Assembly: GCA_024349245.1 (NCBI GenBank)
Contig: JALDNG010000001.1
Span: forward strand, 694,001 to 758,000
Direction: 5' to 3'
Source: Neodontobutis hainanensis
Taxonomy: Eukaryota; Chordata; Actinopteri; Gobiiformes; Odontobutidae
DNA: 64,000 nt
Under the pieces are notes generated by a model that saw only the letters and a program-made list of their open reading frames with translations, searched no databases and had not been told where the DNA came from. Positions 14,001-27,400 of this stretch are shown here, in pieces (the stretch's first letter is position 1; every line of letters begins with the position of its first letter). A program made the position numbers and the translations under genes.

Positions 14001-17000
14001 GCCACCTGCTGCTACAGCTCTGAAACTCAAAAAACCCAGCTGTGTTTCAGACTCCCATTGTGTCACTGAAAACACCAATTGTTTGGCTCTTTTTTCCCTT
14101 CCAGACACATTCTATCATTAGCTTCCCATTGCTAGTGTGACATTTACGATGTTTCTGTTTGTATTCCAGCTGCTGCAGGAGGACCTGGAGCTGGAGCAGG
14201 TCCGGGTCAACTCCTTGACCCACATGGTGGTGGTGGTGGATGAGAGCAGTGGGGACAGTGCCACGGCCGCTTTAGAGAGCAAACTCCAGGTAAGAAACAC
14301 TCTCCGGGGGACTCTCCAGGGTAAACAGATTGAAGAAAAGATAGTTTTGTCTTGGTGTTGTGCTGTAATTAGACCTTGCCAGCAAAACGTCCCTGCTCAA
14401 AATGTGTGTGTGTGTCAAAGCCTTCTGCTGATATTGTTTTACTCTATAAGTTATCGCAGCGCAGACTCCAGCCAGGAGCCAGACTCCGCCGCCTGTTTGT
14501 GAGGTTAATTCTCCACGCCTGTCCGAGCATCTGATGCATGGGCCTTAGTTCCCCTTGTTAACTCCCGTGCACTGCAAAGAATAAGGCTTAAAATCTATTA
14601 AAACGGCAGCCCATCATTTCCTCGGCTTAATTGCGACGCTGCAGCCTTTGCACTCGATTCAGAAGCAGTAATGAATATTTGTTTATGAGTTTATCAACAT
14701 GATGGGCATGGGGGCTGCAGTGTACTGCAGATATTCCAAAGATCATATTTTTTCTTGATATTATAGCTACTAAATGCATTATCTCATTTAAAAAGTTTCT
14801 GTTGGTTAAGCTAATTTAAGCTGGTTTAACGAGGCCATATTATCTTTCATAACTCATAATGGAAATGTTTTACGAGGGCCATAGTGAAAAGCCTCACTTA
14901 AACTAGTGCAGTTTTAATAGGCGACTGTACTTTATACCTTATGTACATATTGAATCAGAATGAATGGTCGTCAGTAATATCTAAGAGCTAATACAAGGTC
15001 CATTCTAAAGCTGCACAATATTAGAAAAACATATGCTATTCAATAACTGTATGAATACTATGATAACGAGATGCTATTTGGTGTAAGAATAAACCAAGTC
15101 TTAACCAGGACTTTCTTATGTTAACGATTCCGATATTGCAATTTATACTGAGATATATTTTTTAAATACTTTTTTATTATTTTATAAAAAATCCTAGTCA
15201 GCAGCCACACCAGGGGGCACCTAGCATGTTTTTGTTACGTTGATGGAGGAAACCGGAGTGCCTTGCAGAATACAGCAGGTACAAGCCAAAGGTTTATTAG
15301 AACAGGCAGGGCAAGCAGGTAAACATACGGGCAGGCAGGTAAACAGACGGGCAAGCAGGTAAACAGACGGGCAGGCAGGTAAACAGACAGACGGGCAGGT
15401 AAACAGACAGACGGGCAGGTAAACAGACAGACAGGCAGGTAAACAGACAGACGGGCAGGTAAACAGACAGACAGGCAGGTAAACAGGCGGGCAGGCAGGT
15501 AAACAGACAGACAGGCAGGTAAACAGACGGGCAAGCAGGTAAACATACGGGCAGGCAGGTAAACAGACGGGCAAGCAGGTAAACAGACGGGCAGGCAGGT
15601 AAACAGACGGGCAGGCAGGTAAACAGACGGGCAGGCAGGTAAACAGACAGACAGGCAGGTAAACAGACAGACGGGCAGGTAAACAGACAGACAGGCAGGT
15701 AAACAGGCGGGCAGGCAGGTAAACAGACAGACAGGCAGGTAAACAGACGGGCAGGCAGGTAAACAGACAGACAGGCAGGTAAACAGACAGGCAGGTAAAC
15801 AGACAGACAGGCAGGTAAACAGACAGGCAGGTAAACAGACAGGCAGGCAGGTAAACAGACAGACAGGCAGGTAAACAGACAGGCAGGTAAACAGACAGGC
15901 AGGCAGGTAAACAGACAGACAGGCAGGTAAACAGGCGGGCAGGCAGGTAAACAGGCGGGCAGGCTAAGACACAAACGCAGGACGGCTGGCACTGGTAGCA
16001 GAACAATGTACTGGCAAGGACTGGATGAGAAGCCAGGGTTCTTATAGTGCAGCTGATGAGAGTAGAATGGAAGACAGGTGTGCCATCTGCCCAACATGGT
16101 CGGGTCACGCCCACATTATGCCCAGCCCGGGAGGAGACAAAGACAAAACACAGAGGATGGGGAAGACAAAGAGAAAGCAAATACCAGTAGTGGATCCTGA
16201 CAGGTCTATAGCATTTGTAACAGTCTCCTATTTATGTAGCATAAATGTAGTCTAAACACTATGTCTAAGTGCAGCAAAAGTTAATCATTTAAAAAATTCA
16301 CAATAGCGTAGACGTGGCCACAGTCAAAAATAATATCTTTCTAAAACGCCTCATTGAGTAATTCTGTAAACAGTTCTATATTCTGCTCAGTATGTATTCA
16401 TTTATGTATTTATTCATGCATTTGTGAGCTAGAGAATATCTTTGAAAGGATACAGCCATTTTTCTTCACACAAACCAGTTAAAGTGGGGAAAAAATAATA
16501 AAAAAGAGAGAATTGGAACAGAAGGATTGAGAAATATTGGGTTGCCTTTATGATTTTATCTTTTCTTATGCTAATGCTAACTCAAATAACACTAATTCAA
16601 AATGCTAATGCTGTAGTCTTGTTGTAATTTTCTAAGATCCTCCACAATATTAAATATATTTAAACAGGAACTATAGAGCCACAAAAATAAATTGTCCCGC
16701 AGGTTGTCCAAAAGTCAGGTTACCGTGTCACATAAATTATGGCCAACAATTGGTCAAAATATGTAATACATTTTTTATGTTACTTTAAAGCTGGGATAAA
16801 GCATGTCCCTGAGAATCCCTGCTAAATAAAGCCTAGTATATAGTGCAGAATCTAAAATCCAAACAGCACATTCAATTATATTTGTTGTGTAAATAACAAG
16901 ATTATCATGACTAGGTCTGACACTTGATGGAAAACATAACACTAATTTGAGAGGAAAAGGAGGAAGTTGTGCTGATTTAACTTCGGAAGAGTGTTCAGTG

Positions 17001-20000
17001 TGTTCTCTTCGAGGGAAGTCAGTGAGCAGAGGTGCATCGGGGCTTAAGCTGGCGCTGAACCGGAAATGAAGAAATTTGGATAATTGGATGCGACTGAAAC
17101 CCTTCCTCGAGGGGGCACGAGTTTGAAGAGTGCACCGCTCCGTTCTGAAAGCAGATCTGTTAAAAATGATAACGCACACTCCCACACTTTGCAAAAAAGT
17201 TTAACTGGCACTATTCTCCTGATTTTTTTTACATTATTTCGCAGATAGACTTTGTTGTTTTACTGCATTACCATATCTCTAAATACAGCAGAAGAGATAA
17301 CATGCTGTGTGCAATGTAAAAATGCAAATAGCAGTAGAGCTTCTCCCTGCTGTCGAACTGTCACTTGATTAATTACAGCCCATTCATCTTGAGGTTAACC
17401 CGCTGAGCCTCCCGTACCACGTCGCCCTCGGCCTGCACGCCTGTCGCTCACTGCATTTTTTTGCTTGTCATTGTCTTTTCATTTCCGCTGCAGTCTCTAC
17501 GCTTCCTCTGAAGCTCAGTACCACTGTTTGCTCTTTAGGAAAAGTCACGTTTTTTTTGTGCAAAAAAATGTGTAAAGTATCTCTCAAATAAAAAGTCAAT
17601 GCGTTAATGAACAGGCGTCAAATATGCTGCCCGGGGGCAGATGGTACACTTAGGCATGTTGAATATATTTGTGAGAAAATTACAAAAATTAACTGCAATT
17701 TTTTTTTATGAAAATAGCTGCTATTCATGTCAGAAACCCAGAACTGTACAGTATATGACAGAAATACAAAAGCTTTTTTGCTGTTGAAATAACCCTTTGT
17801 GGCATCTCATTAACCTAAATAGGAAAAAAGTCAACACAGACTTTAGTAGACTACTTCCGTTTTATTCAGTGAGGAGCACAAAAAAACCTGTGTTTGGTTT
17901 GTAAGGAATTGTTAGCAGGTCTAAAGAAACAACAGTCTGTTTTTTACCTGTAGCTGAGAGCTCAGTGATGCAGCAGTGAAAATTAGAAATGTTCTTGCTG
18001 CAAAATAGCATTAGCATCAAAGCCATATTGTGTGGGTGATTTGGTGAAAACACACAGCTCATTGCTTTTGCCAAAAATTTGCCTGGATGAGGCACTAACA
18101 AGTAACTGTACTTCATCGTTCTCGTCGTAATTTAAAAGGTTATTATTATTCTATTATTTTACTGGCCCAGCCTACTTCAGATTAAACTGGGCTATATGTG
18201 GCCCTTGAAGTTTGACTGGGTTAATGAATAGATATCTTGTGTGTGTTTGGCAGGTGCTTGGTGACCGCTGGGCAGCCATTTGCAGATGGACAGAGGAGCG
18301 CTGGATTCTGCTTCAGGAAATTCTCCTCAAATGGCAGCACTTCACTAATGAACAGGTCTGTGTTTGAATGTTACTGAGAATAATCACTTTAGTTCATTCA
18401 AATCATGTCTCGTCCATTTTCCAGCGAGCTTTGACCAACATTCAATCAGAAATACAGTTTGGAATTATGTCTCAACAGACTAGCATTCCTTATAATATCT
18501 CGTCTGTCTTTTATCAGCTGTTGATATTTTTAGCCTCCTCGCTAAAGGAAATTAAAGATGTCATCATGTGAGATTTGCCTGTGTTTCTGTGATTAATAAC
18601 AGAGGAAGCTAAAATCACAATATGGGATTATACACGATTAACTGATCATCCTTTAATTAAAAACCAAAACCAGATTTAAACTGGAGTCCTTTGGGTCAGC
18701 CTTTGTTTAGATTTACAAAAACGCAGACATTTAAAATGTGGCTCACACCAAGCGTTCATTGTAACCACAAATTAATAATGTGGTAATTAAAATTGTTGAT
18801 CCATGTTTGCACTGCTTCAAGTGTACCAGCCTCCAACAGTTACTATACTTTCTCTTTCTCCTCGCAGTGTTTGTTTGACTCGTGGCTGACGCAGAAGGAG
18901 GAGTTGGTCCGCTCCATCAAGACCTCCAACCTCAAGGACCAGCCGGAGATGGTGGCCTGCCTTCGCCGCCTCGCTGTGAGTCTGGCATAGTCCTCAGTTA
19001 AAACTCACACACTATCTTAGCTCACGGCAAAAGCTGGAAATCAAGCAATCTTCTTGAGCTGCACAATACAATCTATTAGTGTTGCACGTTTACTGCCTAC
19101 ACTTGATGAAGCAGAAGAGCTGTAGAAATCTCATACTTGCATTGAAATAATATTATCCATGCATCTATGTTTTCCCTTGTTGTCCTAGACGGTGAAGAAT
19201 GACCTTGAAGTGAAGCGTCCAACCATGGACAAGCTGTGCTCCATGAGTCAGGACCTGCTCTCCAGCGTCAAGAACAAGGACATGGCTCACAAACTGGAGG
19301 CCAGACTGGACAGCTTTGCCCAGCGCTGGGACCGACTGGTGCAGAGTCTGGAGATGAGCAGCTCCAAGGTTCAGACCACAGAACCACAAAATATGTACAA
19401 TGTTCTTTTCGAAGCTTTAGAATCCAATATCTATCGAGCAGACAGCTTATATAAATGTGAAGTGATTAAGATAATAGGCATTTACTGGCTCTGCTGTAGG
19501 TCAGTGCAGTTGTTTGTTTGTCCCACAGTCTGTTGATTACATTTGTTCTCTCGGTGTTAATCAGAGAAGATGAGATTTGAGAGTGGAGAGCAACAGGATG
19601 CAGCACTGATTAAACGAGAGCGTCTTGGATAACTATCGGAAACTTTAGACCGATAGGAGTTTTCAGTGATGGTGATTCATTCTCTTAATCATCCCTGCAT
19701 TCCCACTTTAGGCACAAATTAAAAATATAAGCAGGTTTTCACTTGAGCGGTACATAACAGTTTGGTATATGGAAGGGTTTGAAAGTACAGCTTCAAAAAT
19801 CATGGCTGAGGTTTGGAGTTCCACTGTCACTAAATCTTAACAAAGGCTGGAAAATCTTTATCTGCTATAAAATGAAAGACAAAAAAGTTAAAACAAAATA
19901 TAAATAGTGATGTTCTTGATTTGTGTGTGTTTAAAAAAAAAAAAAAAAAACACACACACAAACTAATAAAATTAATATCTTGTATAAAAACAGATGGTGT

Positions 20001-21447
20001 GTGACACTTCAAAGATGTCACTTAGATCACGTGATATGACTGTATTGAGAAAAAACAGGACAAAACGGGTTCAGACTCCATGCTCTAATCACATACACCA
20101 GACCAAATCAATAAAATTTCATAATATGTAAAATACATGTCAGTGTTTAATGCCAAGTTGCACTGAAAATGACCCGTCTGATATAAATTACCAAAAAAAT
20201 CCAACCAGCAGCTTATTGTTCTAATCCCATCCCACTAAACTGCAATGAAAAGTCTACATTTTATATTACTATTCCCCAAATACACATTGTCTCCATCACT
20301 GTCTGCTCTTTGTAAAAAAAAGTGTGAGTAGATAAGTGAATAACAAATCCTTCTGATATTCCACTCCGCCGACATAACACTCCGATGCATATATGATGCT
20401 TGTATTAATCGGCGAAGCCCTGGAGAGGCTGACTGTAATTCTTCTGCACTTAGAGTACCAACATCCCTGAGGAGGAATAAACAAGTGGGAGTGATTTATG
20501 CTCTTTCATGACATATTATCGCAGTATAGTAACAGTCTAAAAAAGACAGAAACAAATGGGCAGCAAACTCTGCAAAGTATAGACTGCTGCTGTTGATTAT
20601 TAGCTGCAGTAAAGCTCTCTGAGTATGACACACAAGGGAAGTGCGGGCCGGGGTAGGTTCTATATTCATTAATATTGAGCTGTAAATACTCAGTAGAGCC
20701 ACAAAGTTTTATATAAGAGATGGGTAATGAGCCTTCAACCAATTCGTACCATGTGTTTATTTTAGACAATAGAAAAATAGTTGCCCAATAGATCGTAATG
20801 ACTCGTATGTAAACAGTGGAGTCAAACAAAGTGGAGTTTATGGAGCCTGCTGGGATTACTATATACTATAAAGTGGAAGAAGCAGTGTGTTTTGATGCAG
20901 ACCAAACACAGTATATAGAGGGCCTTCTGTCTGTGGTCTGCATTTAAAAATCAAATTGTGAAAGCGAACCTTTGTACCCAGCTAGGTACATGATTTTCTG
21001 TTTCAGCCCAAACTAAAAAAAGCCAATAGTTCTTTCTCATGAGGGAGCAGTCAATCAAAGTCAATTGTCCCTCACGTGGGGTAATGTAACCCATGTGAGA
21101 ATTGATTGGCTTGTTTTTTAACCCAGTGGGTTCCAATGAAACTATCTCAAACACATCCAGTGCTGCACCATTTGTCCAATACTGGAGCAATTTGATGGAG
21201 ATTCCAAAGTATAATCCACCATTTTTTACTGACTTTGGTTCATAAACTCTTTATCCAGAGAAGGACTGTATTATTTAACGACTGAATAAAAAAAAAAGAA
21301 ATCCATCATGAAGTTATCGGTTCTAATATAAGCTTGCCAAATCTGTTCTTCTGCTTCTTTCTTTGTCGATGACTTGCTCATTCTAATCAGTCAGATAATT
21401 AGCAGAATGACCTCTGTGAGCACACACTGTCTGCTGCACCTCAGCTA

Positions 21448-21488
<41 letters not shown>

Positions 21489-24400
21489 CAGCCGTTGCCA
21501 TGGCAGCAAGGCTTTCCCAGAAGTTGTACAGGCTGCTTAACTGTCATTAGTGCTCCGACAAACCTGTGCACGCTCAGAGACTTCCACTGATTGTCGCTGC
21601 GGAGAATGTGTGGCGTCTAAATTATTTAGGCAGGTCCAGATAATCTACGCAGTAACCTGCAACATAGTGGGCAAGAAAGGGGCTTTTAAAGAAGTTCAGA
21701 AGTTTACTCAACATCTGATCTGACGTGGACATTGGCCTCATTTAATGCTATATCTGCACTGCATATATTTTTATTTAGAAAAGGCTTCGAAAAGTTATTG
21801 TAGTATACTTGTATTGAATAGGCTTGACTTATATTTTAATGGCTCATTCATGTCAAAATAAAAGTCTCCCTGCAGTGCATTGTATTTCTGATCTTGTCCA
21901 CAGATACACATTCTGCCTCGACTTTCTTCCTCCTCAGTTGAATCTATGAGAAATCCCACAATCCCAAATCACCACTTAACCACTGCACATCTGTTGCGGA
22001 CACTCTCCCGCACACATCATGTACGATTGATGTAAGCTGCCCTCGACTCATCAGTACCTGTGGACAGCTGTGGGCTCACGTTAAAGTGCTGACCTGGGAC
22101 CTTCCTTATTCTGACATGTTCTTTTAAACTCATACTTTGTCTCGTCGCGGTTTAACGTTGTGTTTGTGTTTTTTGTTTGTGTCGGCATTGTAGCTCTCGA
22201 CGGCCATCGGCGCGGCCCAGCAGTCGGATCTGACCCACTCTGTCACCACCACCGCCACCGTTACCAAGGTGACGAGGGAGAAGGTGGCAGCCTTACGGCA
22301 GACCCGGGAGTCGCCGCCGCCGCAGAAGAAGAGGCAGGTGGTGGTGGACTCTGAACTCAGGAAACGGTATGTGTCCCAGCGTAAACCACTTAAAAAAAAA
22401 CCTGAAAGCACGTTGTCTAATTTATGCAACACATTTAGTTTCATGCATCCTTTTCTGCTGTCTTTTCTCAGCAGGTAGGTCATATGTAGTTTTTAAAGTA
22501 CTAAGTAAAAGGTTGTGCATTAATAACATATTATAAACAGTAAGTCAGCACACCCCTGTTTTGGAAAAGCAGAACATGAGAACATATGTTTTTATGTATT
22601 GCTGCTAATGAAGGAAGTAAAAACATACTTTTGCCTTTATTTTAATCACTTCCAAAAGTGGTAAAACTAATGTCCCAAAAAGCGTTCCTTACTATTTTGG
22701 GAAAGGAAATATTTCTAAACAGTCACAAAACAAACTTAGCCATTTATTAGTTTGCAGTTGAGTGATTGCTCCTGTCTGCTCCTCCAAACCGGGGTGTAAA
22801 CTGGCAACTGTCTACAGTAGCTAATTGAACCCAATTTACAAAATGCTGAGCTATCCCATTAAGGAGGCCATGTAGAAAGTGATCCCAGTATATTAGTGAA
22901 GGTCTCTCGTTAATCTAGTGCATCTGTTTGTCAGTAGATCTAGAGGTCAATCTAATCTGCAGTGGAAACCCAAATACAAGACTGTCTTTATCGTTAATAA
23001 TAAACTCCATTCATCTCATTGATAAGATTTGGGAACTTTTTATTTTTATCAAGGTTAAATGTATAGATAGTATTTTAACTCAGCTTTTCTAGACGTCCTG
23101 TAATGATAGTTTGTTTAAAAAAAATGTGAATGCTATACACTTCATCCTATTCATAAATCTATTTTTAAATGCCCCAACCCTCTAAATACCAAGACCAAGA
23201 TTACCTGGATACCTTATTGTTCTAATGATGTAGTCTCAGCTCCAATTAGAAGTGAATGCCATTTTTGCTGTATAATATTTTTGTATTTGGTCTTTGTATT
23301 AAGTAACTGATAATATTTTAATTACTGTAACCATGACCTGGTCCTCATTACCATGGAAACAGCATGAGTCTCATTGCACAAAGTCAGTAGCCAAGATGCT
23401 GAACTGTTATAAACTTATCCTCATACAACTTTAAACTGTACACATATTCAATTATTGGGGTCATATTTGTGTGTCTTTAGATTTGACGTGGACTTCACCG
23501 AGGTCCACAGCTACATGACGCGAGGTGAGGCCTTCCTGCAGAACCCCGATTTCTCCATGTCGCGCAAGGACGGCAGCATCCAGGAGCTGTACGACAAAGT
23601 GCAGGTGAAGGCACCGAGTTATGCCCCGACTCATACCAGGCACCATCTGACGTACTGTCCAACTCAAAGTGGGCCGCTCTTCATGACAGAGTCGTAGCTT
23701 ATAAATATACTATTTCAGATTTAACAGGCTTTTGAACTGAGGCGTAACATTTTATTTAATCACAGTCATAAGCAGCCATGGTCTAAATGTGTTTACTTGT
23801 GGTTCACAAGCTCGAACTGTCATTTCAGTGATTTAAAGTTGAGCAAGGAAGTAATACACTCACAGTAAACTAATCATAATGATTTATAATTACAAACAGA
23901 CTCACAATGGCTTCCAAAGCTCAGGTGTATGATTGTAATGGATACTGTAAACACTGTAATATCTGTCAGCAATATGTCCTTGGCTATGTCTGGACTAATG
24001 CATTTTTATTTAAATGCACTGTTTTAGACTACTGATGATTAATTTGGCATTTTGAAATATATAAAAAAAATGTTGCCAAAGCACATTTACAAAGAATCGC
24101 GGGTGATTTATCAAATAGGCATTGTATGGCAGCAATATGGTTTTGTTTTACACAATGCACTGAAGCTCAAAGAGAGGACATTACAGGGGCTTGAAATGAT
24201 TTGACAATTCAATATTCCATTTTACAAACAACAAAAGCTCTGTCAGTGCCATAAAGGAGTGAAAAGTTGATTAATTGAAGAAGCTGAAATGAGTGTACAT
24301 ACACACATCTGCTGTTTTAAAGGACAAGCTTTCCTTACATTACGTTACATGCCAGCCGTAGCTCTGGTGACTGTAATTACATTGATGAATACCATAGCAC

Positions 24401-27400
24401 TTATGTATAAAGTATATTACAGCAAGGAATTTTCTAGATTGAGTTTATGATATGTGTGATTCTTCCAAGTTAGTGCTCAGTTGTTTAACTTTAGGAAAAC
24501 TTTCAATGTCCTTTATTTCTGAATCTGCAAAAGCAAAGAGTGAAATGTTGACATGATTATAAAAAACACTTGCTGCAAATATAAGTAAGGTAGGAGTTGC
24601 CACATTAAAGCTCTTTTGATTTCTTACAAAAGTCATCTGTTTTATGTTATATGGAATAACTGTTATATTAATATAGCCTCAACTTACCATTTGAAACTTT
24701 AATACTGTTTTCCATCAAGGCCAAAGTGACTGAATCAGCGTTTAAATGCAAAACTTTGACAGAAGGTTAACATGAATAAACTTTTACAAACTGTATTATT
24801 CTAACGCTTCCGAGACCTTTTTAGTTTGGGTTGTTTGTCCGAAAAACCGAGCTGACTTGCTGTAAATGTCACGCCAGGAATGAGATGTGAGGTTAATAAA
24901 AAGCGTTGGAGAAAAAAAAACTGACACTCTGCAGACTTCAGGACATTGATTTTTGGCATTTTAAATCTGGGTTTGTCATAAATAATATTCATTCTTTCTC
25001 AATGTTGCAGGCCATTGAAAGAGAGCGTCCGGAGAAGTACCGAAAGCTCCAGGAGGCGACGCGCACGGCCCAGACTCTGGTGGAGCAGGGTAAACCACGT
25101 CCATGCACACACACCCTGTCTGTCCCCATGGCAACGCCTCCACCTGTCCCACCCTCCTCCCGTCTCCATAGTAACACTGAAAGGATGGAGAGATGTTTTC
25201 CTCTGTCTGATGTTTCTTCTGTCCTTGTGCGATTGTTCAGTCTCTTTATTTATTTTTTTCTGAAAGCGCACAAACACACAATTTCATTTTTATTTGTGGT
25301 GATTTCTGCTGTTAGCGCTATAACCTTCTGCTGGAACAAAACACGCTAGAACATTTTCAAACAACTTATTAAAAGGAGAAGGTTTGTGTAGGTGGAAAGC
25401 CGAGAATTAGTCAGGGACATGTCTTTGTGCTTAAGAAATTGGCAAATATTTGACATGTTTTAAGATATTTTTCTGACTTCTGGAGTTCAGTCATTTTTAA
25501 TTTAAATACTGTAGCTAAAATGACAAATTCTGGCATTAGACTTAAACCTAGTTTAAGTTTTGGCTGCATATAAACTAATATTTTAATTAACTTCTTAATC
25601 TTCTAAACAGTTAAAATATTTATTAACAATAAAATCAAGGTCCTGGAAATTGTTTATTCAAAGACAAGCAACACTGCATTGAAAAGACACTTAGATTTAG
25701 ATTTATCAATTTTTCAATTTGTGTGGACAGGTGTTTATCTTTTGTGAGGATAACAATAGCCTTAAAAATCAGTTGATACTAAGTTTTATGGCTTGAACTT
25801 TCCTGATTACAATACAATATTTCAATGTACTTGTGATATAAGTCCTTTCATATTTTTTAATTGTACATCATTGTTTTAAAATAAAAACTCATCGGTGTGG
25901 ATGCGGCCAAAGTCTAGCCATTTTCTCAGTGGGACAGCCTCAGTTTCACAAAAAATTATAGTGAACATTAAAAGTATGTAGTCTATAGTGAATAATATAA
26001 AATAAACTGGTTTACAGTAACTAAATGCAAATTAGGCAGTTAATTATTTTTAATTTTAACATTGAAGATGCTTGATTTTGGGAATAAAGGTGTTTGAATA
26101 GCATTGTATATACATGATAAAGCCCAAACTAATCTGTAAACACTTCTTTGACACAAAAGGTAGTGACTTAAATGTTAGCGTAACCCAGGTCACAACAAAT
26201 GTTTGACATGTTGACATAATTGGAGCCAAATGGAGGCACAACTCAGGCCTGAAAGGCAATTAGAATCTGGTTTGTTTGTCGGTGCTTGTATCCCAGATGA
26301 AACATGTGAAGCTCGACAATGCTTTTCCCGCTCCAATTATCATCCAGCCATGGGTTCATATTGACCTTTTCCCGACAACTTTAACATTGATTTTTCCACC
26401 TGAAAGCATCTGGAGATTCATATACATGCACTTTAAATTGGTCATTCATGTTACATCTGGTGCACTTTTGAGGCCAGTGAGAACAGAGTGATGCCTCATG
26501 TCTCCTACAAATGACATTCATCCCATCCACACGTGTGGAGGGTGGATGTTTTTATGGCCGTCCCCTACAGAGAGTCGAGTCGTTCTCATATCAACTGTTC
26601 TGCATGTATCACTGGGTCCCCTGTCTCCGTCTGCCCCCGAACAGAGGGAAGCCGTGCCGATGACATTGCCCAGGCGGCAGAGCAGCTGAACCAGCGTTGG
26701 GCGGGATTCTGTATCCTGTTGGCGGAAAGACTGGCATGGCTCGCTTACCAGACAAAGGTAATGGACGTTAGTCATGTACTTTATTATTCTATTTGTGGCT
26801 GTGTCATTATTAAGCTAAAATACAGGAACTTTACAAATGTTTGCTAAGACAGTACTAATTCTCACCCAAAAAAAAATTGTTAGTTAAAAAATTTACACAA
26901 AGGCATCATAAAAAGAGGTTGACAACTTAAAATGTGTTGCCCATCTCTCATACAGTTGAAGAAATCTGATTACCATGAGTCATTTGCAAAAGAGTTACCA
27001 AGTCTTTCCCAAACTTTTTATGAGATTACCCCTTTTTTTCAAAAGGCTAAAAGAATCATTATCCAAAAAAGGTCTTTTCTGTTGTTATGCTTTTACTTTT
27101 ACATTTATTCATTTAGCTGACGCTTTTATCCAAAGCGACTTACATGGTTCTACAGTAATGACCAGTGTTACAGCCACTGGAGGCAAGATGGGTTAAGTGT
27201 CTTGCCCAAGGACACAACGACAGTATGAAGAGAGTGAGAATCGAACCGCCTACCATCCGGTTGAAGGACGACTGCTCTACCCACTGAGCTACTGCCGCTT
27301 TTGAATTAATAGAATTTTCTAAACTTCTAGACTTCCTCATTCAGAATCTGGGACAGTGTGGGAGCCTCAATAAAGTAGTGTAAGACTTAGTTTGTTACCA

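Larger units (their letters stand above)
11797..14169 (+). other. dmd: intron 12
   Basis: This is a 2.4-kb intron with an antisense tRNA-headed SINE at about 12215-12307 and a dispersed repeat fragment at about 12486-12545. The rest is A+T-rich and featureless to me. Confidence 0.75.
14290..18253 (+). other. dmd: intron 13
   Basis: This is a 4-kb intron. It holds an antisense LTR-like element with a minisatellite (15233-16202). A non-repetitive, more G+C-rich patch lies at about 14460-14700 and another at about 17340-17470. A short stretch near 18165-18215 (ctatatgtggcccttgaa) resembles a common teleost dispersed repeat. No coding sequence is seen. Confidence 0.75.
19369..22193 (+). other. 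dmd: intron 16
   Basis: This is a 2.8-kb intron. It holds a poly(A)/CA tract at 19933-19961, a (CA)n microsatellite at 21448-21486, and directly after that an X-box-like site (21494-21507). The rest is unremarkable. Confidence 0.75.

Noticed and set aside
15301..15964. Regularly repeated units that might suggest a CRISPR array
   Set aside because: The units are directly adjacent with no unique spacers, and the context is a vertebrate intron.
15221..16180. 319-residue minus-strand open frame rich in CLPVCLPAC/VYLP units
   Set aside because: It is the translation of the 20/16-nt minisatellite, which is open in more than one frame. The composition is that of the repeat and there is no homology or gene structure.
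27236..27299. tRNA gene on the minus strand
   Set aside because: A and B boxes are present but the 3' half does not form an acceptor stem. It continues into a SINE body and the known fish SINE tail.
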